DNA of 64,000 nt from Nodularia spumigena CCY9414 (GCF_000340565.2 NZ_CP007203.1:722297-786296), one strand, 5' to 3'. Positions 1 to 9,259 are shown, counted from the stretch's first letter. A program made the numbers and translations. Notes: generated by a model not told the origin, from the sequence alone.

Positions 1-254
1 GCAAGGCTGGTGTAATGGCACTTTCTCAAACCTTGGCACAAGAAGAACGCGCCCACGGCATTCGTGTCACAGCCATTTGTCCTGGTGCTGTCAATACCGA
101 ACTCTGGGACACAGAAACCGTCCAGTCAGATTTTGACCGTTCCAAAATGTTAACGCCAGAAGTCGTTGCCCAATCAATTCTCTACACAGCCTTACTACCA
201 CAGCAAGCCGTCATAGACGAATTAACGTTAATGCCCAGTGCTGGCGCTCTTTAA
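1..254 (+). CDS. Short-chain dehydrogenase/reductase, C-terminal part (cut by left edge)
   Basis: The frame is open from the left edge and reads K-A-G-V-M-A-L-S, the residues that follow the catalytic Tyr in the YxxxK motif of classical short-chain dehydrogenases. It continues with RVTAICPGAVNTELW, the family's conserved PG segment after beta strand 6. The Rossmann nucleotide-binding half and the catalytic Tyr lie outside the window. The product should be a cytosolic NAD(P)-dependent oxidoreductase; the substrate cannot be read from this part. The Met at position 15 is internal, not a start. The gene ends about 65 bp upstream of folE on the same strand, so cotranscription is possible. Confidence 0.85.
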   Translation, partial: KAGVMALSQTLAQEERAHGIRVTAICPGAVNTELWDTETVQSDFDRSKMLTPEVVAQSILYTALLPQQAVIDELTLMPSAGAL

Positions 255-319
255 CTCTGGTGCGCCTGGTGTTCAATCAGCAACGCTAATAATTCAAACC
301 ATAACCAAGTAATCACATC

Positions 320-1027
320 ATGACTATTGCTAGTTCCAACGGTTCCAATCGCTCGAAATCTCCTCTAAGCCCAGATTTAGTAGAAGCCATCAGCCCCAAA
401 CCCGACCGCAACACCCATAATGGACGACAGCCGAATTTGCACCCACCGACAGCCGAAGAAATGGAGTCAATGATGGATGGAGTCAGAGCGATAATCGTAG
501 GAGTTGGAGAAGACCCCGAAAGAGAAGGACTGCTGAAAACACCCAAACGTGTAGCAGAAGCCATGCAGTTTCTCACCAGTGGCTACAACCAATCTCTCGA
601 AGAACTCCTTAACGATGCCATCTTTGATGAAGGACATAACGAGATGGTATTAGTCCGGGATATTAACTTCTTTAGCCTCTGCGAACACCATATGCTGCCT
701 TTTATGGGTAAAGCCCACGTTGCTTATATCCCCAACCAAAAAGTTGTAGGCTTAAGTAAACTTGCCCGCATTGTCGAGATGTATTCTCGCCGTTTACAAG
801 TCCAGGAAAGATTAACCCGTCAAATCGCCGAAGCCATTCAAACCATTCTCGAACCTCAAGGTGTAGCCGTGGTAATGGAAGCTACCCATATGTGCATGGC
901 AATGCGGGGTGTGCAAAAACCCGGTTCTTGGACTGTCACCAGCGCAATGGTTGGTGCATTTGATGAAGACCAAAAAACTCGTGAAGAATTCTTTAACCTG
1001 ATTCGTCACCAACCTTCATTTTACTAG
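320..1027 (+). CDS. folE: GTP cyclohydrolase I
   Basis: GTP cyclohydrolase I converts GTP to 7,8-dihydroneopterin triphosphate, the entry to folate and pterin synthesis. The 235-residue protein has a variable N-terminal extension of about 45 residues, then the catalytic core. [10 protein letters not shown] carries the zinc-binding Cys and catalytic His residues, and [10 protein letters not shown] carries the second zinc Cys region and the conserved [28 protein letters not shown] is the usual core helix. Length and all key residues look normal. It follows the dehydrogenase by about 65 bp and is followed by an STRR. Confidence 0.96.
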   Translation: MTIASSNGSNRSKSPLSPDLVEAISPKPDRNTHNGRQPNLHPPTAEEMESMMDGVRAIIVGVGEDPEREGLLKTPKRVAEAMQFLTSGYNQSLEELLNDAIFDEGHNEMVLVRDINFFSLCEHHMLPFMGKAHVAYIPNQKVVGLSKLARIVEMYSRRLQVQERLTRQIAEAIQTILEPQGVAVVMEATHMCMAMRGVQKPGSWTVTSAMVGAFDEDQKTREEFFNLIRHQPSFY

Positions 1028-1075
1028 TGAGTAGGGAGTAGGGAGTGGGGAGTAGGGAGTGGGGAATGGGGACTA
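1028..1075. repeat. STRR of GAGTAGG / GAGTGGG heptamers
   Basis: Right after the folE stop, heptamers of the type GAGTAGGGA and GAGTGGGGA are repeated imperfectly. These are short tandemly repeated repetitive sequences, known from heterocystous cyanobacteria. Related units recur on the other strand at 2230-2275 and 9237-9255 and inside rsgA near 40674. Confidence 0.85.
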
Positions 1076-1091
1076 CAAATTACTGTAACCT

Positions 1092-1727
1092 CTAGCTTTC
1101 CCATTTTCCTAACTTCTCAAATAGCAGTGCTACTTTATTTAAATCCTTATCTCCTGGTTTAATTTCCACACCACTAGATAAATCTATCCCGTCGGGTTTG
1201 ACTTGATTTAAAGCAGTCACTACATTATCTGGCGTTAGTCCCCCAGCCAATAACCAAGGACAACTGGGTTTAAATTGCTCTAACATCTGCCAGTCTAGAG
1301 TTTGTCCAGTACCTCCCAACTGTTGCGGATGATACGCATCAAGTAGTAATGTATCTATATATTCGGTGTAATTTGAGGCTTGAGCTAGATGCTCAAGACT
1401 GCGAACTCTAAAAGCTTTAAGAATTTCTACATTTGGGAGACTTTGACGTAACAGGGAGCAAAATTCTGGTGATTCGTCTCCGTGTAACTGGATACCAGTC
1501 AATCCAGAATCGATCACTATTTGGCTAATTTCAGAAATGCTCGTATTGGCAAAAACCCCGATTTTGTCAATATTTTCCGGTAATTGCGCCACAGCCGCCC
1601 GAATTTGCTGTGAGGTAACATAGCGGGGTGAGGTGGGTACACAAATAAATCCTAATGCAGTTGCGCCCAGATTGGCGATCGCTACAGACTGTTTTGGTTG
1701 AGTAATGCCGCAAATTTTAACCCGCAT
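1092..1727 (-). CDS. trpF: Phosphoribosylanthranilate isomerase
   Basis: TrpF isomerises N-(5'-phosphoribosyl)anthranilate to CdRP in tryptophan synthesis. The 211-residue protein is a single TIM barrel. The N-terminus [11 protein letters not shown] contains the catalytic Cys (KICG), GIQLHGDES is the conserved beta4-5 segment, LLDAY provides the general-acid Asp, and [10 protein letters not shown] and GIDLSSGVE form the phosphate-binding loops near the C-terminus. Length is standard. It is convergent with folE and divergent from psaK, and no other trp gene is nearby, as is common in cyanobacteria with scattered trp genes. Confidence 0.96.
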   Translation of the reverse strand: MRVKICGITQPKQSVAIANLGATALGFICVPTSPRYVTSQQIRAAVAQLPENIDKIGVFANTSISEISQIVIDSGLTGIQLHGDESPEFCSLLRQSLPNVEILKAFRVRSLEHLAQASNYTEYIDTLLLDAYHPQQLGGTGQTLDWQMLEQFKPSCPWLLAGGLTPDNVVTALNQVKPDGIDLSSGVEIKPGDKDLNKVALLFEKLGKWES

Positions 1728-1851
1728 ATAAATTTGAGATATTGGTAACTGAAAAAAAAGATCGAAAATTTCCTAATAATTTTCGGTTGTTTGCTGTGGA
1801 ACTTTATAATCTTGGAGGACTAATTAATTTTGTCATTTAGGAGATACCAGT

Positions 1852-2100
1852 TTGATTTCATCATTACTAGCCGCCGCATCTGTTCCCGTCACACCTGAAT
1901 GGACTCCCACAGTAGGGATCATTATTAGCGTCAGCAGCTTGATAGTTCTTTTGCTAACTCTCAGAATTCAGTATCCTTTAGTCGGCCCCAAGTTGCCTAT
2001 CCTGCCCATCAGCATTCCCGCATTTATCGGTGCGATGGCTTTTGGTCATGTAATCGGCATTGGTATTGTCTTAGGGCTGACTAACATCGGTCGTCTGTAG
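1852..2100 (+). CDS. psaK: Photosystem I reaction centre subunit PsaK (first copy)
   Basis: PsaK is a two-helix thylakoid subunit at the edge of photosystem I, involved in antenna docking and state transitions. The 82-residue sequence has an N-terminal segment ending in an Ala-rich ASVPVTPEW region, a first hydrophobic helix (about 20-40), a short stromal loop with LVGPKLP, and a second helix with the family signature MAFGHVIGIGIVLGLTN. The start is TTG at 1852, chosen because AGGAG lies about nine bases upstream and no in-frame ATG precedes the first helix. A second paralogue follows at 2441; the pair is separated by repeats, so they may be separately transcribed. Confidence 0.93.
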   Translation: MISSLLAAASVPVTPEWTPTVGIIISVSSLIVLLLTLRIQYPLVGPKLPILPISIPAFIGAMAFGHVIGIGIVLGLTNIGRL

Positions 2101-2115
2101 GTTCGAGAACTTAGG

Positions 2116-2280
2116 GACTGGGAAGAAGCAGGGGGGCAGGGGGGAAGAAGCAGGGGGGCAGGGGGCAGGGGGCAGGGGGGAAAATTAAGACTCCCCAATT
2201 CCCCAATTCCCAATTCCCAATTCCCATTCCCCTACTCCCTACTCCCCACTCCCTACTCCCCACTCCCCACTCAAGGAACT
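2116..2280. repeat. Low-complexity STRR cluster between the psaK genes
   Basis: G-rich units (GGGGGCAGG and relatives) are followed by C-rich units of the CCCAATT and CTCCCTA types. It is a non-coding patchwork of several heptamer families filling about half of the interval between the two psaK genes. Confidence 0.8.
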
Positions 2281-2440
2281 ATTGAATTTAGCATGATCAG
2301 ATTGGTTTGTAATCACTCCGACAGAAGAGAGAGAAACTAACCTTCCCTTTGAGGGAGGATTCGCTTACTTCATCAGGCGGACTATTTACATGGTTGAGAA
2401 ATGACAGCTAAATCAGTTTGTTCATGCAGGAGCAAGAACC

Positions 2441-2725
2441 ATGATCTCATTCTCATCAATGTTATTAGTCGTCCAAGTTACTGTTCCCAATACCGGCACT
2501 ACATGGAATTGGATTGGTACTCCGATTATTATTGGTAGTTGTTTATTATGCCTTCTGATTATTCCCCGCACCATTAGCTACCCTCACGTTGGGAATAAAA
2601 TGCCTTTACCTTTTCCAGGACTTTTTAACAATCCTAGCGTCGGTTCCTTCCTGGCGGCTATGAGTGCTGGCCATCTGATTGGTATCGGTGCTGTTTTGGG
2701 ATTGACCAATCTCGGCATTATTTAA
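2441..2725 (+). CDS. psaK: Photosystem I subunit PsaK (second, divergent copy)
   Basis: This 94-residue paralogue has two membrane helices (about 22-42 and 68-90). It carries the C-terminal signature [19 protein letters not shown], nearly the same as in the upstream copy, but a different N-terminus and a longer loop ([14 protein letters not shown]). AGGAG lies upstream of the ATG. Cyanobacteria commonly carry several psaK genes with different expression; in other species one copy is induced by high light. Which copy plays which role here cannot be decided from sequence alone. Confidence 0.9.
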   Translation: MISFSSMLLVVQVTVPNTGTTWNWIGTPIIIGSCLLCLLIIPRTISYPHVGNKMPLPFPGLFNNPSVGSFLAAMSAGHLIGIGAVLGLTNLGII

Positions 2726-2899
2726 CGGCGGAAATCCCCACCCTCAGCTATTTGTCCTGGGGGTCGGGAATATGTCAACCTAGAAGTTAGGACATCTCAG
2801 ACTATTTTGGATTTGAGATTTGGGATTAAATTTTATGTATAAAAAAACTGCACATTTTTAGGATTAATTGCGGCAAATATTTAGTTTTAGGAGAATATA

Positions 2900-4096
2900 G
2901 TGCAAACAAATTGGCGCATCGGGTCTTTACTAGGCATCCCGTTATTTTTAGACCCACTGTGGTTTGTAATTTTAGGGCTAGCTACGCTTAACTTTGGCAT
3001 AGCTTACCAGCAATGGGGTACGGCTATCGGTTGGAGTGCTGGAATGGTGATGGCACTGCTATTATTTGGTTCAGTGTTGTTACACGAATTGGGTCACAGT
3101 TTGGCAGCGCGATCGCAAGGTATTAGAGTTAATTCAATTACTCTGTTTATGTTTGGCGGGGTTGCGGCTATTGAAGAAGAATCAAAAACCCCAGGAAAAG
3201 CCTTTCAAGTCGCCATCGCGGGTCCTTTGGTAAGTATTGCTCTATTTTTGCTATTTAGCCTAGCTACTAACATCACGCCCGAATCTACACCCCTTTCAGC
3301 AATGGTTACGGATTTGGCGAGAATTAATTTAGTAGTCGCCCTATTTAACCTGATTCCTGGTTTACCTCTGGATGGGGGACAAGTTTTAAAAGCCGCCCTG
3401 TGGAAAATTACAGGGAACCGCTTTCAAGCTGTACACTGGGCTGCGAAGTCTGGGCAGATTTTAGGTTATAGTGCGATCGCATTAGGATTAGCTGTAGACT
3501 TCTTCACCAGAGAGTTAATCACTGGTTTGTGGATTGCTTTAATCGGTTGGTTTGCTGTGCGTAATGCTAACAGCTATGACCGTGTAACCACATTACAAGA
3601 AACTCTACTCAAGGTAATAGCCAGCGATGCGATGACTCGTGATTTTCGCGTAGTCGATGCTGACCAAACTTTACGTGCTTTTGCTGACTCTTACTTATTG
3701 GACACCAACGCCCCAAGTGTTTATTTTGCTGTCTCTGATGGGCGTTATCGGGGTATGGTTTCCATTGACGATTTACGCTTAGTAGAAAGAAGCGAATGGG
3801 AAAACCGAACTGTGCAAAGTATTGTCCATCCTTTAGCAGAAATTCCCTCTGTAACTGAATCGATTTCTATTGCTGAGGTAATTAATAAGCTGGAAAATGA
3901 GCAGTTACCTCGAATTACTGTGCTTTCGCCTGCTGGTACGGTAGCGGGTGTCATTGACCGGGGGGATATTGTCCGGGAATTAGCCCAAAAGTTAAGTTTA
4001 CGCATTACCGATGAGGAAATTAAGCGGATTAAAGAAGAAGGTAGTTATCCGCCTGGGTTACAATTGGGGGCGATCGCGAAATCAGCTACAAATTAA
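2900..4096 (+). CDS. Site-2-type intramembrane metalloprotease (M50) with CBS domains
   Basis: The 398-residue integral membrane protein belongs to the M50 family. HELGH (residues about 63-67, in LLHELGHSLAA) is the zinc-binding motif, and NLIPGLPLDGGQVL carries the second motif (LDG) providing the third zinc ligand. The first 220 residues hold several transmembrane helices. The remaining part contains two CBS-like segments (from ASDAMTRDFRVVDADQTL and from VQSIVHPLAEIPSVTESISI), probably a regulatory Bateman module sensing a nucleotide. The start is GTG at 2900 with AGGAG just upstream. M50 proteases of this layout occur widely in cyanobacteria; the substrate, perhaps an anti-sigma factor, is unknown. 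Confidence 0.92.
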   Translation: MQTNWRIGSLLGIPLFLDPLWFVILGLATLNFGIAYQQWGTAIGWSAGMVMALLLFGSVLLHELGHSLAARSQGIRVNSITLFMFGGVAAIEEESKTPGKAFQVAIAGPLVSIALFLLFSLATNITPESTPLSAMVTDLARINLVVALFNLIPGLPLDGGQVLKAALWKITGNRFQAVHWAAKSGQILGYSAIALGLAVDFFTRELITGLWIALIGWFAVRNANSYDRVTTLQETLLKVIASDAMTRDFRVVDADQTLRAFADSYLLDTNAPSVYFAVSDGRYRGMVSIDDLRLVERSEWENRTVQSIVHPLAEIPSVTESISIAEVINKLENEQLPRITVLSPAGTVAGVIDRGDIVRELAQKLSLRITDEEIKRIKEEGSYPPGLQLGAIAKSATN

Positions 4097-4120
4097 TAGA
4101 ATACAGAACCTCACCCCCAA

Positions 4121-4145
4121 CCCCTCTCCTTAGTAAGGAGAGGGG
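4121..4145. repeat. Dispersed hairpin CCCCTCTCCTT..AAGGAGAGGGG
   Basis: A near-perfect palindrome about 25 bp after the M50 protease stop, followed by a short T run. The same core occurs at 43704-43726 and inside the 13205 tandem array, so it is a dispersed repeat that may also act as a transcription terminator. Confidence 0.7.
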
Positions 4146-4160
4146 AGAGTTTTATGAATT

Positions 4161-4360
4161 AGGGGTTGCTGAATAAATACGAAAACCTTACAGGTAAAGG
4201 ATTTCAGGGAGTTTTAAATTGAAAAAGTGCAAGCCTTTAGGCTGTGAGAACTTAAAAACCTTGCATTTAAATTTGATTCAAAGGAAAAATCGCTCCTATC
4301 CAACTCTTGAAACTGTTCCCTGTTCCCTGTCTCCACGACAAGACTTTTTCAGCAACCCCT
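4161..4360. mobile_element. MITE-like element with 13-bp perfect terminal inverted repeats
   Basis: AGGGGTTGCTGAA at 4161-4173 is exactly inverted as TTCAGCAACCCCT at 4348-4360. The 200-bp interior has no coding capacity and includes a CTGTTCC-type STRR. The layout is that of a non-autonomous element whose ends resemble those of DDE-transposase insertion sequences. No transposase for it is in the window. Confidence 0.7.
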
Positions 4361-4469
4361 AGTTATTATTGATTAAACCGCTTCGCGGAGTCATTAGTCT
4401 TTAGTTCTTAGTCCTTGAAATACGATATTCACAAGGGATTTGATGACCAATGACCAATGACTAGCTTTT

Positions 4470-5249
4470 TCAAAACTCGCGTCGTAAGAAGATAATATTA
4501 GCGATCGCTAACAGCATGACACTGTAAAGTAAACCATAGCTGACATTGTGAATCAGTACAGTGGTATCAGGTAACGCTGGTAAGCCGTAAACAGCATCAT
4601 TTTTCAAATCTAATCGCGATAAATCTGGCAAAATCAAGTACAAGCCTTGAGTGATACGTTCAATTACAGGGTTATCGCTCAGACGACCCAGATTAACTAA
4701 ATCTGGAGTAATATTCCCCATTAAGTAGACTGCAAATGTTAAAGTCACCGCTAACAGAGAACTGGTAAATACACCGAAGGTAATAGCCACAGCAGTGATT
4801 AAAGATAACTGCAAAACTAAAAAACTGGCGGCAATTAAAATGCTCAGTGCTGAATGGGGAATATTACCAATCTGCAAAAATCCCAAATAAAGTATTGTCA
4901 TTACGGCGACAAGTACAGCCAACACAGCCGATAAACCTAAGAATTTACCTGCAATAATTTCGCTGCGGCTGACAGGTTTGGCGATTAATACCAAAATAGT
5001 CCGTTTATCAATTTCTTTATTAACTAATCCCGTACCGATAAAGATGGCAACAATTAAACACACAGCACTCATTGCGCCTAGACCAAAGTCTAAAAACATT
5101 TTATCTTCAGTCGCAGCTGCAAATTCAGGTAATACCCGCAGAGCGATCGCCAGTAGGATAGCATAAAACCCGATAATATACAGAATGCGATCGCGCACCA
5201 TTTCCTGAAATACATTCTTCGCAATTACAAAAACTCTGCCGAAATTCAT
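4470..5249 (-). CDS. fraE: FraE, ABC-2-type permease of the filament-integrity operon
   Basis: The 259-residue polytopic membrane protein has about six hydrophobic segments and the layout of ABC-2-type permeases; KEIDKRTILVLIAKPVSRSEII is the typical cytosolic coupling region. In Anabaena, fraC-fraD-fraE is an operon needed for filament integrity after nitrogen step-down and for diazotrophic growth, and FraE is an ABC-type permease. The identification rests on family plus the exact gene order fraC, fraD, fraE seen here. Its cognate ATPase is not in the window. The gap to fraD is about 180 bp. Confidence 0.9.
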   Translation of the reverse strand: MNFGRVFVIAKNVFQEMVRDRILYIIGFYAILLAIALRVLPEFAAATEDKMFLDFGLGAMSAVCLIVAIFIGTGLVNKEIDKRTILVLIAKPVSRSEIIAGKFLGLSAVLAVLVAVMTILYLGFLQIGNIPHSALSILIAASFLVLQLSLITAVAITFGVFTSSLLAVTLTFAVYLMGNITPDLVNLGRLSDNPVIERITQGLYLILPDLSRLDLKNDAVYGLPALPDTTVLIHNVSYGLLYSVMLLAIANIIFLRREF

Positions 5250-5429
5250 GGTTTTTTAGTTCAAAATCAATGATTAGTTATCAAGGGTAGGTTGAAAACC
5301 CCACCCGAAACAGCAACGTAGTTGTAGGGAGTCTAAACCCGCCCCTATTCGTTGAACCAAGCATCTGAGTGGTTTGGCTCCCGGAAAGTGTCAACAGTTA
5401 AATTATGCCCAAATTCCGAGCATTTCCAC

Positions 5430-6485
5430 TCACTGCTTCGCTGGTAGTTCACCCGCCATAAATTTACTCAGGCGATCGCATTCAATTTCCGCCACTGTAT
5501 TGTTCTGTTCTACCTCGTTCAGAGCAATTCTGGAATTTCCCTGGGAGACTGCTATTGGTTCAACTTGACAAGACTTTTGCAGATAATACCCCTTAATATC
5601 AGAACTCGGACCATCCCAAATACTGAGTAAATCTAATTTATATCCAGATTTGATATTAGTTACACGCGCTTCCAAACGCCATAACTTTCTTTCTTCATAT
5701 TCTCCTAGTTGCTGATTTATAACTTGATTCCCCAAGCTTTTCACTTCCTTTGTTGCTTCTAGCAACCATCTTTCCACTTGTGACCAAGGTTTTTGATTTA
5801 ACTCTTCTTCTACTCTTGTTTGCAGTGTATCGAGAATGGTAACACCATTTTTGGGGATTTTTCGGACTTCTGGTGTTGTCTGTGTTTCTGGTTCTGCGAT
5901 TCTAATCACAAAGGTACTACGCCCAAAGTCATCTGTGAGTATGCTGGGGTATTGTGTTAACCAATTATCCATGACAAAGTAAAACTGAATCCAGCAACTG
6001 ATTAGCATACAGCTAGCTACTAAAACTATGATTTTTTCCCGAACTTCTGGTTTCGGAATTTTCGCTGTAGTGCTGCTATCAGTACCTTCAATAAAATCTG
6101 GAATTGCTGTAATTATTCCCGCGATTGTCGGCCAGAGGATAATTGTTCTGGGTGTAATCACATCCTCGGAATTACCAAATGCAAAAACACTGACTAAAAA
6201 TCCAGTTATGACTGCTCCCACTGGCATAAAAGTACCAGGAACTCTTAAAGGATCTTCAGTAGTATACCAAGCCGTACCAGCAATTAAAAATAACCACCCT
6301 AAAAATGCAATGACATTTTCTACATAACCCGCAGCCAAAAATGAAAGTATCCACGAATAAGCACTCAAATAAATGAATGTTTGCCAGGAATAAGCTTTGG
6401 GGGGAATTAATAGCTTTTTAATTCCCTCATAAATGCCGGCAAAAAACTGGAAAAATACGAAAATATCTTTAAATAATGTTTGCAT
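5430..6485 (-). CDS. fraD: FraD, septal-junction membrane protein
   Basis: The 351-residue protein has five predicted membrane segments in its first half (roughly residues 35-55, 60-75, 85-105, 115-130 and 155-175). A large hydrophilic C-terminal domain follows, beginning with a stretch that could form a coiled coil (ILDTLQTRVEEEL, WLLEATKEVKSL). This matches FraD of Anabaena, a septum-localised component of septal junctions required for cell-cell molecular exchange. Position between a FraC-like and a FraE-like gene supports the name. It begins 40 bp after the fraC stop. Confidence 0.9.
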   Translation of the reverse strand: MQTLFKDIFVFFQFFAGIYEGIKKLLIPPKAYSWQTFIYLSAYSWILSFLAAGYVENVIAFLGWLFLIAGTAWYTTEDPLRVPGTFMPVGAVITGFLVSVFAFGNSEDVITPRTIILWPTIAGIITAIPDFIEGTDSSTTAKIPKPEVREKIIVLVASCMLISCWIQFYFVMDNWLTQYPSILTDDFGRSTFVIRIAEPETQTTPEVRKIPKNGVTILDTLQTRVEEELNQKPWSQVERWLLEATKEVKSLGNQVINQQLGEYEERKLWRLEARVTNIKSGYKLDLLSIWDGPSSDIKGYYLQKSCQVEPIAVSQGNSRIALNEVEQNNTVAEIECDRLSKFMAGELPAKQ

Positions 6486-6525
6486 CCTTCACACCTCTAA
6501 TTAATTAAACCTATAAAATTATCAA

Positions 6526-7077
6526 TTAACTTGACTTTCTACTCAACAAGATAATTAAGCTAATGGCGCTGTAACTCAGGGAATTTGCGATCAAGATAGT
6601 AGTAACTAAATTTGTACTTTGCAATCTAGCAATGCTGGAGCGTCGCCATTTTAATCGCTTATTCTCTGGAGTATTTTCATAAAGTTTTGGCAAATTCTCT
6701 TTTAATGAAATTACAAAAAACCTTAAAAGAAAGAATTTCATCAAAAATGTCATAAAAAACATGATCGAAGCAGTGAAAATCAGAAAAGTTTGTGTGCTTT
6801 GCAATCTAAAAGTATGAAAAAATGTGTAACTAATTAATTCTGATTTTAAATTTATAGGTAACATTGGTTCTATGATAAAAAAGATTATCCAACCAATAGT
6901 GCTGGAAAAAAGATTTATAGCTATGGCATAAAAAGCACTAGTTTTTTTGTCAAATTTTAGCCTCTTGTTCAAAACGTATGCTTCTATAGGAATGGCAATC
7001 AGTAAAAACAAAAATTCAAATAAAATTGCACCGATAGGCAATATTCTAGGAATAGCGAAATCTCCAAGTCCAAGCAT
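6526..7077 (-). CDS. fraC: FraC, filament-integrity membrane protein
   Basis: The 183-residue protein has about four hydrophobic helices (approximate residues 14-34, 46-68, 95-120 and 160-180) separated by basic loops. Size, topology and position at the head of the operon match FraC of Anabaena (about 179 residues), which localises to intercellular septa and is needed for filament integrity. The upstream region (7078-7431) contains only repeats and a short stretch that could hold the operon promoter. Confidence 0.88.
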   Translation of the reverse strand: MLGLGDFAIPRILPIGAILFEFLFLLIAIPIEAYVLNKRLKFDKKTSAFYAIAINLFSSTIGWIIFFIIEPMLPINLKSELISYTFFHTFRLQSTQTFLIFTASIMFFMTFLMKFFLLRFFVISLKENLPKLYENTPENKRLKWRRSSIARLQSTNLVTTILIANSLSYSAISLIILLSRKSS

Positions 7078-7198
7078 AAAATCTTCAGATTAATGGCTGA
7101 GTTTAATTATCTCATTGTTATTGTTGATAGTCATCTTGGTGTCACAGTATAATATTATTCATTGTGTAGTCAGTAAGCCCTAGGGCTTGTCAAACAAT

Positions 7199-7330
7199 TT
7201 TAGATTTTAGATTTTAGATTTTAGATTTTAGATTGACCCCACAGATAAATCTACGGGCTTGAGGATTTTAGATTTGGGATTTTCGATTGATTGATTCCAC
7301 AGATAAATCTGGGGGCTTGTACCATTAAGG
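7199..7330. repeat. TTTTAGA heptamer array plus duplicated segment
   Basis: ATTTTAG units are repeated about five times from 7199. Two copies of a segment reading CCACAGATAAATCT follow near 7240 and 7290. The same TTTTAGA units recur at 9166-9190 and 53315-53345. Apart from these repeats the 350-bp interval between fraC and the next gene shows nothing recognisable. Confidence 0.75.
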
Positions 7331-7431
7331 AACTATTGGTCATTTTGATACTATACCCTGTTGGCTTGAGTCTAGCAGCGCTATATCTGTACTGCTATTT
7401 AATGGCTTCTGCTGTTTAAGGTAAAATTTAG

Positions 7432-8601
7432 GTGACAGATTCCCACGTTACAGCTTTTCAAGACATGACAAGGAACGGTATCGGTATTCGCACGGCGCAA
7501 GTGCGTCCTGAACGGCTCACAGGTCAAATTCACGTTTACGATGGCGTGGGTAAAGGTAAGTCTCAAGCGGCTTTAGGGGTAGTTTTGCGCTCAATTGGCT
7601 TGGGAATAAATACACCGGGCGATTCCAGTCGGGTCTTATTGTTGCGGTTTTTGAAAGGGCCAGAACGTGATTATGATGAAGATGGCGCGATCGCAGCTTT
7701 GCAGCGTGGTTTTCCCCATTTAATTGATCAGGTTCGCACTGGGAGAGCCGAATTTTTTGGCCATGAGGAAATTACCTCCTTTGACCGAGAAGAAGCAATC
7801 AGGGGTTGGGATGTCGCCAAAGGTGCGATCGCTTCTGGTTTATATTCAGTTGTGGTTTTAGATGAAATTAACCCAGTCTTAGATTTGGGTTTGCTACCAG
7901 TGGATGAGGTGGTACGGACATTAAAATCCAAACCCCAGGAATTAGAAATCATCGCCACTGGACGCGCCGCACCCCAAGATTTGCTCGATATTGCCGATTT
8001 ACATTCGGAAATGAAACCCCAAGACCATCCAAAAGCCAAAGAACTATTTATTGAGGGGATTGAAATTTATACTGGTGCTGGTAAAGGTAAGTCTACCAGT
8101 GCTTTAGGCAAAGCATTAAAAGCCATTGGTCGGGGAATTAATCATCCAGGGTCTACCCGCGTGTTGATTATGCAATGGCTCAAAGGTGGTAGTGGCTACA
8201 CAGAGGACGCAGCGATCGCCGCTTTACAGCAATCATATCCAGAGGTGGTAGATCATCAACGCTGTGGTCGAGATGCGATTGTTTGGCGCAATTGTCGCCA
8301 AGAATTGGACTATGTAGAAGCTGAAAGGGGTTGGGAAATTGCCAAAACTGCGATCGCCTCTGGACTGTATAAAACCATCATTCTCGATGAACTCAATCCC
8401 ACAGTTGACCTAGAACTACTTCCCGTAGAACCCATAGTCCAAGCCTTACTCCGCAAACCCCGCGATACCGAAGTCATTATCACTGGTCGCTGTCAACAAC
8501 AACCAGCCTACTTCGATTTAGCCAGCGTTCACTCTGAGGTATACTGTCACAAACATTATGCCAATCAAGGCGTAGAACTCAAACGCGGAGTAGATTTTTA
8601 A
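7432..8601 (+). CDS. Tandem CobO-like P-loop protein (corrinoid adenosyltransferase family)
   Basis: The 389-residue protein is an internal duplication of a domain of about 190 residues. Each half has a Walker A loop (GVGKGKSQAALG at about 40, GAGKGKSTSALG at about 215), the segment VLLLRFLKG or VLIMQWLKG, and VVVLDEINPVLDLGLLP or IILDELNPTVDLELLP in Walker B position, all as in CobO/BtuR ATP:cob(I)alamin adenosyltransferases. CobO is normally about 200 residues with one domain. Here both P-loops look intact. Function in cobalamin adenosylation is plausible but not certain for a fused form. The start is GTG with AAGGTA upstream. Confidence 0.85.
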   Translation: MTDSHVTAFQDMTRNGIGIRTAQVRPERLTGQIHVYDGVGKGKSQAALGVVLRSIGLGINTPGDSSRVLLLRFLKGPERDYDEDGAIAALQRGFPHLIDQVRTGRAEFFGHEEITSFDREEAIRGWDVAKGAIASGLYSVVVLDEINPVLDLGLLPVDEVVRTLKSKPQELEIIATGRAAPQDLLDIADLHSEMKPQDHPKAKELFIEGIEIYTGAGKGKSTSALGKALKAIGRGINHPGSTRVLIMQWLKGGSGYTEDAAIAALQQSYPEVVDHQRCGRDAIVWRNCRQELDYVEAERGWEIAKTAIASGLYKTIILDELNPTVDLELLPVEPIVQALLRKPRDTEVIITGRCQQQPAYFDLASVHSEVYCHKHYANQGVELKRGVDF

Positions 8602-8602
8602 C

Positions 8603-8633
8603 AGTTATCAGTTATCAGTTATCAGTTATCACT
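8603..8633. repeat. STRR of CAGTTAT heptamers
   Basis: About four copies of CAGTTAT follow the stop of the tandem CobO gene. Similar units occur near 41690. Confidence 0.85.
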
Positions 8634-8762
8634 TAAGGGACTTCCTCGAAATAAATTATCTAAATAAACGAACCACTCCAGACACAGAGGACACAGAGTT
8701 ATGAGATTTTGAGAGGTTTTTTGCGTTAGGTGATTGAGTATTTTTTTATTTGGAAGTCCTAA
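8634..8762. mobile_element. MITE-like element, GGGACTT-ended
   Basis: TAAGGGACTT at 8634-8643 is imperfectly inverted as AAGTCCTAA at 8754-8762. The interior shares the segment ACACAGAGTTATGAG...GAGAGGTTTTTTGCGTTAGGTGATT with the element at 19870-20022 and partly with 41760-41873, so these are copies of one non-coding family. Confidence 0.7.
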
Positions 8763-8819
8763 GAGCAATAATTAGCTCGAAATCCCTGATACCATTTCTG
8801 TGTAAAGCTGCGCTGAATT

Positions 8820-8857
<38 letters not shown>

Positions 8858-9016
8858 CTTCGTGTTCTTCTCCCAAGGGGAGACGCTTCGCGAACGTGGT
8901 TCGTTCCTCCTATAATTCAGCGCATCCTCATAAAGAATTGGTATGACTACATTGGTGTGATAACTGTTCACTGTTCACTGTTCACTGTTCACTGTTCACT
9001 GATTTAATTACTAACT

Positions 9017-9145
9017 ATGGAAAACAGCAATTTACTTGATTTAATCACAGGAGGATTGGCGATCGCTATTCTTATCGGCGGTATGTTAATGATGTTTACT
9101 ACTGTATTTTCCACCAAGTTTAATACCAAGAAAGGTAAGAAATAG
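9017..9145 (+). CDS. Small single-helix membrane protein (42 residues), function unknown
   Basis: ATG at 9017 opens a 42-residue frame. It has a polar N-terminus MENSNLLDLITGG, one hydrophobic helix (about 14-31: LAIAILIGGMLMMFTTVF) and a strongly basic tail ending KKGKK. The helix with basic cytosolic tail is typical of small subunits of thylakoid complexes. I do not recognise it as any named Psa, Psb, Pet or Ndh subunit. It is preceded by STRRs and no clear Shine-Dalgarno is visible. Codon use and the HIP1 site within it look native. Confidence 0.6.
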   Translation: MENSNLLDLITGGLAIAILIGGMLMMFTTVFSTKFNTKKGKK

Positions 9146-9259
9146 GGTCATTGGTCAATCAATTTTAGATTTTAGATTTTAGATTTTGGATTAAACTGCA
9201 ATCTAAAATTGCAAATCCAAAATCCAAAATTCTTTACTCCCCACTCCCCACTCCCTCTC

